NCBI GenBank assembly: GCA_011773795.1
Contig: WVWW01000072.1
Coordinates: 1-6,996, forward strand
DNA from: Acidobacteriota bacterium
GTDB taxonomy: Bacteria; Acidobacteriota; Polarisedimenticolia; Polarisedimenticolales; Polarisedimenticolaceae
DNA: 6,996 nt
Reading direction: 5' to 3'
Translations under genes and position numbers: made by a program
Shown here: piece by piece, positions 1 to 6,041 of the stretch
Layout of the letters: every line of letters begins with the position of its first letter
How positions within the stretch are numbered: the first letter of the stretch is position 1
The notes under the pieces: generated by a model
The model's database searches: none
Told to the model about the DNA's origin: nothing
The model's input: only the letters and a program-made list of their open reading frames with translations

Positions 1-519
1 ACCGTTCACTACGACCGGCAGGCGGTGCGCCCCGGCGACTCCGTTCGCGTCCAGGTCGCCCTGCGACCGTGGCGAGGCGAGACGGTCCACGAGCAATTCG
101 AGGTGCGCGTGCCGCACGGAGTCGCCGACGGCAAGGAACTCCGGCTGGCCGTCGGGCCGCCGAGTCAGATCGAGCGGGCCCTCGGCAACCCGTTGGCGCG
201 CCGGTTACAGACCGCCGGGGATCTGCCGGGAGTCCTGCGGATCATGGGTGAGTTGCGTTCGGACCATCGTCTGGTGGCGGTGTTGTTCCACGAGGCTCCC
301 TCCGTGGTGCGCGACGGGACGTTGTACGCGCAACTCCCGCCGACCGCCGTTCACCTGCTGTCCCGGGGCACGCGGACCGGCGCCGCGTTTCGTTCGCGCG
401 TCAGCCGACTCGCGAGCACCCAGCTCGAAATGGACGGACCGATCAGCGGTGGGCTGACGATTCGTGTCAAAGTCGATACGGCCGCACCCTCGAAAGCCGT
501 GGAGGAACACCAACCATGA
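1..519 (+). CDS. C-terminal part of a putative SpoIVB/S55-type peptidase-family protein (5' end outside window)
   Basis: The reading frame is open from base 1, so the true start lies upstream; 172 residues and a TGA stop are visible. The segment opens with 'RPGDSVRVQVALRPWRGE', a beta-rich stretch I associate with the region after the S55 peptidase domain in long acidobacterial exported proteins. It continues with 'LPGVLRIMGELRSDHRLVAVLF' and then 'YAQLPPTAVHLL', which match my memory of that family's tail (a 'lRRNDRlyVrL' motif, then an 'LPPSvl' motif). The end, 'MDGPISGGLTIRVKVD', looks like the last strands of the same region. The catalytic part is not in the window, so protease activity cannot be judged. 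The stop overlaps the next ATG by 4 bp, which implies translational coupling with the propeller gene. The alternative is some other secreted beta-sandwich protein. Family placement is from memory. Confidence 0.6.
   Translation, partial: TVHYDRQAVRPGDSVRVQVALRPWRGETVHEQFEVRVPHGVADGKELRLAVGPPSQIERALGNPLARRLQTAGDLPGVLRIMGELRSDHRLVAVLFHEAPSVVRDGTLYAQLPPTAVHLLSRGTRTGAAFRSRVSRLASTQLEMDGPISGGLTIRVKVDTAAPSKAVEEHQP
501..505 (+). promoter_or_regulatory. Ribosome binding site for the propeller gene
   Basis: GGAGG sits 10 bases before the ATG at 516, inside the last codons of the upstream gene. It supports ATG 516 as the start and coupled translation through the ATGA stop/start overlap. Confidence 0.8.
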
Positions 520-2738
520 GGAGCGTGTCACGTTGCGTCACCCTCGGAATGTTTTCGCTGACGTTGGCCGTCGGCGTCGACGCGGCGTCGATCGATCGCT
601 GGAGCGCATCGACTGAACGGGAGTTCCTGCTCGGCACCTTCGAAGGCACGGCCATCGATCGCGACGGCCGGATCGAGTTGGCGCCGCAGACGACCCACCT
701 GTGGGGGCCGGAGTCGGGGATCGTCTGGGACATCGTTCCGGGCCGCAAGGGTTCGGTGTTCGTCGCGTTGTCCGGCCCGGGTCAGGTCCTGTTCATCGAT
801 GCCGATGGTGCGGCAACGGCCTGGTATCAGGCCGACGACGAGTCGCTCATCACGGCGCTCGCCCCGGACGGCAAGGGCGGCGTCTACGCCGGGATCTCGC
901 CGCAGGGTCGCATCCTGCATCTTCGCGCACCCGGCGAGACGACGGTAGTCGCCGAGACCGGCACGACCTTCGTCTGGGCCTTGAAGACCGGCCCCGGGGG
1001 CACGCTGTGGGCCGGCACCGGCGTACCGGGTCAAATCCAGCGTTACCGGAAGGACGGCGGTCCCGAGACCTTGTTCGAGACCGGCGACGACCCCGTGCGC
1101 TCGCTCGTCGTCGGTACGGACGGCGTCGTGATCGCCGGTACCGGTGGTCGTGGCCGGGTCATTCGGTTGGAGCGAGGCTCTCCGTTCGTGCTGTTCGATG
1201 CGAGCGAAGCCGAGATCGTCGCGCTCGCCCGAGAAGCGGACGGCACCGTGTGGGCGCTGGCGGCGGGGGGCGTCAAGCAGCCGTCTTCGCGCCCGCCCGC
1301 GACGCAGGGTCCCGTGACGCGCGTGCGGGTCACCGCGGAAGCGCCGCCGCGCAACGGCAACAGCGACAACGATTCCGAAGGGGACAAGAAACCGGAGTCC
1401 GAACGACCGGCCGCTTCCTTCCGTGCAAGTGGCGGCGGCGCACTCTACAGGATCTCACGAACGGCCATCGACACGGTATGGACCACCAGCGACGCGATCC
1501 CGTTCGACATGACGCTGGACGGAGACGGCACGATCCTGATCGCGACGGGCGACAAGGGGCAGGTGTGGCGCGTGGATCCGAGCGGGAAGGCCGCGCGCAT
1601 GATCCCGATCGCGTCCAACCAGGCCAGCGCGATCACGAGCAATGCAGCCGGGCAGATCTTCGTCGCGGGCACGTCCGACGCCCGCGTCGAGCGTTTCGAG
1701 CGTGATCGCCGTCAGCACGGGCGGTACCTGTCGCTGCCGATCGAGGCCGGGACGCAGGCCCGCTGGGGCCGTGTGTCCTGGGATGCGGATGTTTCGGAAG
1801 GTTCGTCGATCTCCGCCGCCGTCCGGGTCGGTAACACCACCGAGCCCGACGAAACGTGGTCGGCGTGGGTCGACCTCGCCGACGACGGGCAGATCGACTC
1901 CTCGGCGCTACCGGCGAGCCGGTTGATCCAGGTTCGCTTGAAGCTGGCCGACGGGGAGTCGGCCGGTCCGCGCGTCTCCTCGTTGCAGGTGTCCTACGAG
2001 CCGCGTAACCGGGCACCCGAGATCGAGTCCCTGACGGTCGAGCCGCCGGGCGTGGTCATCGTGCCCGTCCCGGCCCAGTCCACCGCGAGGCTCGGCCCGC
2101 TCGTCGCGGACGACCCCGTGACGCGTAGCGCCACGAGCGGCGCCCCACGCGGCCGTGCGCGAAGCCCGGTTCGTCGCGGCTGGGAAGCCGGCGCCCGCAC
2201 GTTCTCCTGGGCCGCAGACGATCCCGACGACGATCGGTTGACTTACCGGCTCGACATCCGAGCGGAGGGCGACCTCTACTGGTTCCCGCTCGCCGCCGGG
2301 TTGACCGGCACGTACTACAGCTGGGACGCGCGCTCGACACCGGACGGGAAGTACCGCGTGCGTCTGACCGCAAGCGATCAAACCGACAACCCGAGCGGCG
2401 ATGCGTTGACGCGCGCCGAGATCAGCCCGCTCTTCGTTGTCGACAACTCACGACCGGCGTTGACCGAGTGGTCCGTCGAGCGTAGCGGTGCGGGTCGGGA
2501 GGTCGCGTTCACCGCGGTCGATCCCGGCGGTTCGGTTGCCGCCGTGGAGGTCGCGATGGACGCGGGCGACTGGTTGCCGCTCTTCCCCGAGGACGGGGTC
2601 GCCGACTCGGACGTCGAACGCTATCGACTGATCCTGCCGACCGAAGGACAGTCGGAGCTTCCGGCGTCGATGCGCGTGCGCATCACCGACGCCGCCGGCA
2701 ACTTGGGCGGCGCGCTCAAGCAGGTGGACGCGGATTAA
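516..2738 (+). CDS. Exported seven-bladed beta-propeller protein with C-terminal beta-sandwich domains
   Basis: The protein has 740 residues and unknown function. A signal peptide is visible: Arg2 and Arg6, a hydrophobic stretch at about 8-20, and likely cleavage after Val-Asp-Ala (21-23). Cys7 is not in a lipobox. Seven propeller repeats can be aligned by eye, each with a 'xxGxVxxAxxxxGxVxRx' pattern, at about 68-95, 112-136, 152-177, 193-218, 233-312, 328-353 and 371-394. The fifth is split by a polar, acidic insert (about 253-306, rich in Asn, Asp, Glu, Lys and Pro). A sandwich-like domain follows (about 402-495: 'ARWGRVSWDADV', 'ETWSAWVDL', 'RLIQVRLKL'). Next comes a linker with an Arg/Ser-rich patch (about 536-556), then an Fn3-like domain (about 560-645: 'TFSWAADDPDDDRLTYRLD', 'TPDGKYRVRLTASD'). 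A last domain ends in 'RITDAAGNLGG' (about 646-735). This architecture recalls acidobacterial proteins encoded next to S55 peptidases. No catalytic motif is apparent. A binding or scaffold role in the envelope is inference. Confidence 0.85.
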   Translation: MRSVSRCVTLGMFSLTLAVGVDAASIDRWSASTEREFLLGTFEGTAIDRDGRIELAPQTTHLWGPESGIVWDIVPGRKGSVFVALSGPGQVLFIDADGAATAWYQADDESLITALAPDGKGGVYAGISPQGRILHLRAPGETTVVAETGTTFVWALKTGPGGTLWAGTGVPGQIQRYRKDGGPETLFETGDDPVRSLVVGTDGVVIAGTGGRGRVIRLERGSPFVLFDASEAEIVALAREADGTVWALAAGGVKQPSSRPPATQGPVTRVRVTAEAPPRNGNSDNDSEGDKKPESERPAASFRASGGGALYRISRTAIDTVWTTSDAIPFDMTLDGDGTILIATGDKGQVWRVDPSGKAARMIPIASNQASAITSNAAGQIFVAGTSDARVERFERDRRQHGRYLSLPIEAGTQARWGRVSWDADVSEGSSISAAVRVGNTTEPDETWSAWVDLADDGQIDSSALPASRLIQVRLKLADGESAGPRVSSLQVSYEPRNRAPEIESLTVEPPGVVIVPVPAQSTARLGPLVADDPVTRSATSGAPRGRARSPVRRGWEAGARTFSWAADDPDDDRLTYRLDIRAEGDLYWFPLAAGLTGTYYSWDARSTPDGKYRVRLTASDQTDNPSGDALTRAEISPLFVVDNSRPALTEWSVERSGAGREVAFTAVDPGGSVAAVEVAMDAGDWLPLFPEDGVADSDVERYRLILPTEGQSELPASMRVRITDAAGNLGGALKQVDAD

Positions 2739-2742
2739 CGAA

Positions 2743-2830
2743 CGGGGTCAGGTCTTGAATCTTGCGTCTGCCGGCATCGGTCGGCCACGGAGAGCCAGGC
2801 GATAAAAGCAAGATTCAAGACCTGACCCCG
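2743..2830. repeat. 88-bp REPIN/MITE-like inverted-repeat element between convergent genes
   Basis: Two perfect 23-bp inverted arms, 2743-2765 and 2808-2830 (core GGTCAGGTCTTGAATC and its complement), flank a 42-bp centre (2766-2807). Pairing stops at once outside and inside the arms. The element lies 4 bases after one stop codon and 2 bases before the stop of the convergent gene, so it fills the gap without breaking either frame. Each arm holds a small direct repeat, TCTTG-AA-TCTTG. No target-site duplication is seen at the borders. From memory, very similar GGGGTCAGGTCTTG strings border Y1 (IS200-like, REP-associated) transposase genes in many bacteria. That would make this a non-autonomous copy moved in trans. 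The centre is too short to code for anything. As RNA, the arms could form a long hairpin on either strand and might protect or end both convergent transcripts, although no U-tract follows. Confidence 0.75.
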
Positions 2831-2832
2831 AC

Positions 2833-3150
2833 TTATTCGAAGCGCTCTTTCCAGGAATCGAGACGGTCGACGTCGAACGGTGCGGCGTGCCCGTGGGCAC
2901 GGTGCTCGAGCCGCTCGCGCAGGCGGCGCAACGCGTCGGCCGCGCGCATGGTGCCGAGGCGGGTTCCGTCTGGACCGAGCAGGTCGACACGACCCTCCGA
3001 AAGCAGACGCACCCCGTCATCGGATTCGGGATCGATCAGGCGAATCAGGCGGCGCCCCAAGCGCTCTTCGATTGGGCCCGGGCGGCCGTCGCCAGAGAGG
3101 GTCCCGCGAAACGTCGGGACCGACGTGGGTTCGTGGATAGGGTGCCCCAT
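2833..3150 (-). CDS. Hypothetical 105-residue soluble protein
   Basis: I do not recognise this protein. It starts at ATG 3150 with a strong ribosome binding site (GGGGAGGAG, 7 bases of spacing), which argues that it is real, and it ends with TAA beside the inverted-repeat element. There is no signal peptide or membrane segment. It is highly charged. The centre reads 'RLIRLIDPESDDGVRLLSE' then 'GRVDLLGPDGTRLGTMRAA', suggesting a few beta strands with turns. A basic helix 'ADALRRLRERLEHRAHGH' follows (about 70-87), and the C-terminus is acidic and aromatic ('DRLDSWKERFE'). It lies 81 bases downstream of the EAL gene on the same strand. Whether it shares that transcript or uses its own promoter in the gap is unclear. 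Antisense frames across it lack comparable start signals. Confidence 0.7.
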   Translation of the reverse strand: MGHPIHEPTSVPTFRGTLSGDGRPGPIEERLGRRLIRLIDPESDDGVRLLSEGRVDLLGPDGTRLGTMRAADALRRLRERLEHRAHGHAAPFDVDRLDSWKERFE

Positions 3151-3157
3151 GGGGAAA

Positions 3158-3166
3158 CTCCTCCCC
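3158..3166 (-). promoter_or_regulatory. Strong ribosome binding site for the 105-residue gene
   Basis: On the minus strand GGGGAGGAG stands 7 bases before ATG 3150. It is a near-ideal Shine-Dalgarno match and the main evidence that this small frame is translated. Confidence 0.8.
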
Positions 3167-3204
3167 GGCTCTCCATACCCAGTTTTCCTGCTTCGCCTAT
3201 GCCG

Positions 3205-3235
3205 AGGGTATCACGATCACTACGTGCGGCGTCAA
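3205..3235 (-). promoter_or_regulatory. Possible sigma70-type promoter for the 105-residue gene
   Basis: On the minus strand TTGACG (3230-3235) resembles a -35 box, and TACCCT (3205-3210) could be a weak -10 box 19 bases later. Transcription would begin near 3198 and give a leader of about 48 bases. The -35 box overlaps the TGA stop of the EAL gene. The spacing is longer than ideal and the -10 box matches consensus in only three positions, so this is tentative. Confidence 0.3.
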
Positions 3236-4506
3236 GATCGGTCCGGCAGCTCCGGCCATTCGGGGACTTCGGGCGGATTGTTCGGCCGGGCGAACAGGAA
3301 GCCCTGGGCGCAACGAACGCCCGTGCCCGCCAGGGTTTCGAGCTCAGCGACCGTCTCGACTCCCTCCGCGACAAGCGTCGTGCCCGTGTTGTCCGCGAAC
3401 GCGCCGACCGTCCGGACCAGCTCGCGCCGGATCGGGTCCAGGTGCAGGTTGCGGATCAACGCCATGTCCATCTTGAGGTAATCGGGACGGATCTCCGCGA
3501 TCGTCTGCAGCCCGGCGTATCCGGACCCGACGTCGTCCAGCGCAAGCGGGTACCCCAGTCGCCGGACCTCGCCGAGCACTTTGCGCATCGCGACGTAGTC
3601 CTTGACGGCCGCCCGTTCGGTCAGCTCGAGCACGACTCGGGTCGGCTCCAGACCGGCGTCGGCGAGCTCCTCGACAAAACCGGGGCTGCGCAGCCAGGGG
3701 TCGAAGAAGGAGTCGGGCTCGAGGTTGACGAACAACCGTTGTCCATCGTCGAGCGGTGGCAGGTTCTCCAGCGCCCGCTTGCGGCACAGGCGCTCCAGGC
3801 TCCAGAGCACACCGAGGTCCGTCGCCACCTTGAACACGATGTCGGGCGACTGGAACTGACCGCCGGGCAGGCGGGTCAATGCCTCATAGCCGATGACCCG
3901 TCGGTCGGTGAGATCGACCAGCGGCTGATACACCATCGTGATCGCCTGCGACTCCAGGATCTCGGTCAGGTTGGCCACCTGGTTGCGCTGGTCGATGCGA
4001 CTCTGACTCATCGCCTCGGCCTGGGCCTCCTCGATCCCGCGGTAGACGATCCGTTCGATGTCCGCGTCCGGAGCGTGCCTGATTCGGGAGCTGCCAACGT
4101 AGGTTCCGTAACGTTCGATCAGGTTCGGATCCAGATGCTGCGCGAGGTGGTGGCGCAACTCGCGCACCACGCGGCCGCGAACGAGACGCACGTCTTTCAG
4201 GTCCATGACACGCGCGTCCCGCGGCGGCCCCAGAAGCAGCACGTAGGTGTTGCCGCTCAGGACCGGTTCCAGCATGACGTCGGAGCGGCGCAACCGGTTC
4301 TTCGAGAAATCAACGAGAAACGTCGAGATCTCGTCGAGGACCCGTTCGTAGTCGGCCCAGCGCTCGGTGGACTCCGCGCGCGCGCTCAGCACCGTCACGG
4401 TCAATAGCCCGAGTTGCCCGCGATCGATGAGCTCACGCTGGAGAACGTCCAGGACCCCCGAGAGCTCCTGGGTCCTTTCCGCGATCGGCGTTTCCAACTC
4501 GTTCAT
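3232..4506 (-). CDS. Cyclic-di-GMP phosphodiesterase: degenerate GGDEF domain plus EAL domain
   Basis: The 424-residue protein should hydrolyse c-di-GMP to pGpG in the cytoplasm. The EAL domain covers about 180-410. Expected catalytic residues are present: Glu208 (in 'YEALTRLP'), Asn261 ('FVNLEP'), Glu294 ('LELTE'), Asp324-Asp325 (loop 6, 'LDDVGSGYAGL'), Lys345 and Asp347 ('YLKMD'), Glu381 ('VAEGVE') and Gln401 ('AQGF'). Residues about 30-165 have the length and spacing of a GGDEF domain ('RRSDVMLEPVLSGNTYVLLL', then 'YRGIEEAQAEA'), but LSGNTY at 83-88 replaces the signature. It therefore should not make c-di-GMP and probably does not bind GTP in the normal way. No membrane segment is seen. 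ATG 4506 is preferred: AGGG lies 8 bases upstream, and the start is 5 bases after the stop of the cyclase gene. Longer in-frame starts would run inside that gene. The partner cyclase upstream implies opposed, co-expressed activities. Confidence 0.92.
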   Translation of the reverse strand: MNELETPIAERTQELSGVLDVLQRELIDRGQLGLLTVTVLSARAESTERWADYERVLDEISTFLVDFSKNRLRRSDVMLEPVLSGNTYVLLLGPPRDARVMDLKDVRLVRGRVVRELRHHLAQHLDPNLIERYGTYVGSSRIRHAPDADIERIVYRGIEEAQAEAMSQSRIDQRNQVANLTEILESQAITMVYQPLVDLTDRRVIGYEALTRLPGGQFQSPDIVFKVATDLGVLWSLERLCRKRALENLPPLDDGQRLFVNLEPDSFFDPWLRSPGFVEELADAGLEPTRVVLELTERAAVKDYVAMRKVLGEVRRLGYPLALDDVGSGYAGLQTIAEIRPDYLKMDMALIRNLHLDPIRRELVRTVGAFADNTGTTLVAEGVETVAELETLAGTGVRCAQGFLFARPNNPPEVPEWPELPDRS

Positions 4507-4511
4507 CCCGA

Positions 4512-5843
4512 CTACCCTGACTTTTTGGTGCCGGCTAACTCGGGAATACGGTAGTCGTCGTCGCTGATCGAGCCGATGTGGACCCCGCGATAGCGCATGA
4601 CGCGGTTGCGCCCCTTCTTTTTGGACTCGTACAGGGCCTGGTCCGCGTTCTTCGTCAAAGACGTGACATCGGCACCGTCGGAGGGTCCGACGGCGACCCC
4701 GCCGCTGATCGTCACGTTGCCGTTGGGTTGTTTCTCCTGATGGGCGAACGGGTAGTCCTCGATGGCGCGGCGGATTCGCTCCGCCGCCTGTTGCGCGGAC
4801 GGCCCGTCGGTGTCGGGCATCGCGATGATGAACTCCTCGCCGCCCCAGCGGCAGCAAAGATCATCGGGGCGCACGCTGTTCTTCAACAGCTGACCCATCG
4901 CGCGCAACAGCTCGTCGCCATCGGTGTGACCGTTGGTGTCGTTGTAGGTCTTGAAGTGATCAATATCGAAGATAAACAACCCGACCGGCTTCGCAGCACG
5001 TTCGGCCTCGACGATCATCTCGCCGAGCTTGGGCTGGAACGAGCGCTTATTCATCAGGCCGGTGAGCCCGTCGGTGTTGGCTTGATCGGCGAGGCGCGAT
5101 TTCTGTTCGGCCGTCACCATCGCCAGCGAGCCGAGGTTGGTCACCAGCTGGAACATCAGCTTCTCATTGCGTGGACGGACACCCGGAGAACCGATGCAAA
5201 GCACACCGAGCACCTGATCGCCTTCAACCGTCGCGTGCACCAACGGCCCGACGATGTCCGCCTCGAGGATCGGGTGGTTGTCCTCGACGACGATCCCGTC
5301 GGTTCGCTTCAGGTTGGCCCAGCCGTCGCGCAGCATGTCGACCTTGTGCTCGGCGGCCCAACCTATCTTGCCCTGGCCGAGCGCCACGCGGCGCAGGTTC
5401 TCGGGAAGCTCACCCAGGCCGCGGTAGGCAATCAGTCGCAGTTCCCGATGGCTGCCCTGCGGCGAGGACGCGGTCACGTTCTTGTAAAACAGCACCTGGC
5501 CGGGCTGGAAGATCGCCTCGGCGAGCTGCAGGATCAGCTCGGGGACGCGGCGCTGGTTGAGATCGTAGCTGTTGAGCTCGCGGACGACGCTGGGGAGCGA
5601 AAGAGCCAGGCTCGCCACGGTGCCTTGCTCGCTGCGCATGCGCGACACGATACGACTCTGCTCGTTGGCGTGGGCAGCGGCCCGGGCCAGCTTGTCGGAG
5701 AGCGACTTGTTTTCCTTCTGCAGCTGACGCTTGCCGCTGCTCCCGGCGAGCAAGGCCAGCAGGACGACCAACGCCATCCCGATCATTCCCGCGAGGACGG
5801 GGTTGCCTTCGAAGAACTGCCAGGTCGATTCGAGAACCGTCAC
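4512..5843 (-). CDS. Membrane-anchored GAF-GGDEF diguanylate cyclase
   Basis: The 443-residue protein should make c-di-GMP from two GTP. Order of parts: a short N-terminus, one membrane helix (about 16-33, 'VLAGMIGMALVVLLALLAG') followed by a basic stop (Gly-Lys-Arg), a coiled-coil-like linker (about 37-74), a GAF domain (about 95-245, with 'GQGKIGWAAEH' and 'ADIVGPLVHATVEGDQVLGVLCIG'), and a GGDEF domain (about 250-417). The active site is intact: Asp293 in 'FDIDHFKTYND', Asn301, and GGEEF at 334-338. Arg325 and Asp328 form an RxxD inhibitory site exactly five residues before GGEEF, so product inhibition is expected. The GAF ligand cannot be read from sequence. The start chosen is GTG 5843, with GAGGG 8 bases upstream. 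The frame stays open far upstream, but that part lies antisense to queE and lacks a ribosome binding site at its ATG codons; an ATG at 5987 would add 48 residues. It is the first gene of a pair with the EAL gene. Confidence 0.93.
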   Translation of the reverse strand: MTVLESTWQFFEGNPVLAGMIGMALVVLLALLAGSSGKRQLQKENKSLSDKLARAAAHANEQSRIVSRMRSEQGTVASLALSLPSVVRELNSYDLNQRRVPELILQLAEAIFQPGQVLFYKNVTASSPQGSHRELRLIAYRGLGELPENLRRVALGQGKIGWAAEHKVDMLRDGWANLKRTDGIVVEDNHPILEADIVGPLVHATVEGDQVLGVLCIGSPGVRPRNEKLMFQLVTNLGSLAMVTAEQKSRLADQANTDGLTGLMNKRSFQPKLGEMIVEAERAAKPVGLFIFDIDHFKTYNDTNGHTDGDELLRAMGQLLKNSVRPDDLCCRWGGEEFIIAMPDTDGPSAQQAAERIRRAIEDYPFAHQEKQPNGNVTISGGVAVGPSDGADVTSLTKNADQALYESKKKGRNRVMRYRGVHIGSISDDDYRIPELAGTKKSG

Positions 5844-5851
5844 GGTCTTTT

Positions 5852-5856
5852 CCCTC
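5852..5856 (-). promoter_or_regulatory. Ribosome binding site that decides the GTG start of the cyclase
   Basis: GAGGG on the minus strand lies 8 bases before GTG 5843. The alternative ATG at 5987 has no purine-rich site at suitable distance, and the chosen start places the membrane helix near the N-terminus, as is usual for this architecture. Confidence 0.55.
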
Positions 5857-5949
5857 GAGCGCGGCCGTGCACGCACCGCCCCCGGCGCTGTCTGATGCAA
5901 AGGGCGTTCCGCATCGACATGTTCAAAAAACCACCCGGAAAGCCCATCT

Positions 5950-5963
5950 TCCGACCAGTCGGA
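5950..5963. repeat. Short inverted repeat, possible operator
   Basis: TCCGAC and GTCGGA are perfectly inverted around a 2-base centre (CA). The site lies midway between the divergent genes, where a regulator could act on either. A match of this length can arise by chance in GC-rich DNA. Confidence 0.25.
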
Positions 5964-6028
5964 CGGCCAAATTTGCGGCGCCCACATGACAACCAGCGTC
6001 AGTTCGGGCGGTCGGGGGTAGGGCTCGA

Positions 6029-6034
6029 TAGAAT
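6029..6034 (+). promoter_or_regulatory. queE: Candidate -10 box for queE, possibly giving a leaderless transcript
   Basis: TAGAAT differs from TATAAT by one base. Transcription would start about 7 bases on, at 6041-6042, which is the ATG chosen for queE, so the message could be leaderless. No good -35 box is seen at 16-18 bases; TTCGGG (6003-6008) is 20 bases away and weak. If the real promoter lies upstream, the purine-rich GGGGGTAGGG at 6014-6023 could instead serve as a ribosome binding site for the ATG at 6033. Confidence 0.45.
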
Positions 6035-6041
6035 GCCCGGC

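Larger units (their letters stand above)
5844..6041. other. Divergent intergenic region between the c-di-GMP pair and queE
   Basis: The 198 bases must hold the promoters for both directions. On the plus side I see a TAGAAT box just before queE. On the minus side I find no convincing promoter pair. One 14-base inverted repeat lies at 5950-5963. I see no preQ1 riboswitch pattern and no c-di-GMP riboswitch pattern. The minus-strand frame is open throughout, but the peptide it would give looks unlike a conserved domain. Confidence 0.6.

Noticed and set aside
701..1705. Second plus-strand frame (334 codons) inside the propeller gene
   Set aside because: Its product is an Arg- and Gly-rich shifted reading of the propeller coding sequence, without signals of its own.
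2736..2838. Target-site duplication around the inverted-repeat element
   Set aside because: The flanking bases (ACGAA on the left, ACTTA on the right) do not match as a duplication.
2887..4407. Long plus-strand open frame (506 codons) opposite the EAL gene
   Set aside because: It is antisense to a gene with clear EAL motifs. The translation is rich in Arg, Gln, His, Val and Leu, typical of the mirror frame of GC-rich DNA, and no domain or ribosome binding site is visible.
4507..4857. Upstream extension of the EAL frame into the cyclase gene
   Set aside because: The region codes for the conserved GGDEF core in another frame. The ATG at 4506 directly follows the cyclase stop with a suitable AGGG site.
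4578..6041. Plus-strand frame continuous with queE on its upstream side
   Set aside because: The frame is open only because it mirrors the cyclase gene. The QueE family N-terminus starts at 6042, and the upstream translation has no recognisable domain.
5844..6041. preQ1 riboswitch before queE
   Set aside because: I looked for the short preQ1-I hairpin with an A-rich tail pairing back into the loop and did not find it; the region is GC-rich and lacks the A-rich tail.
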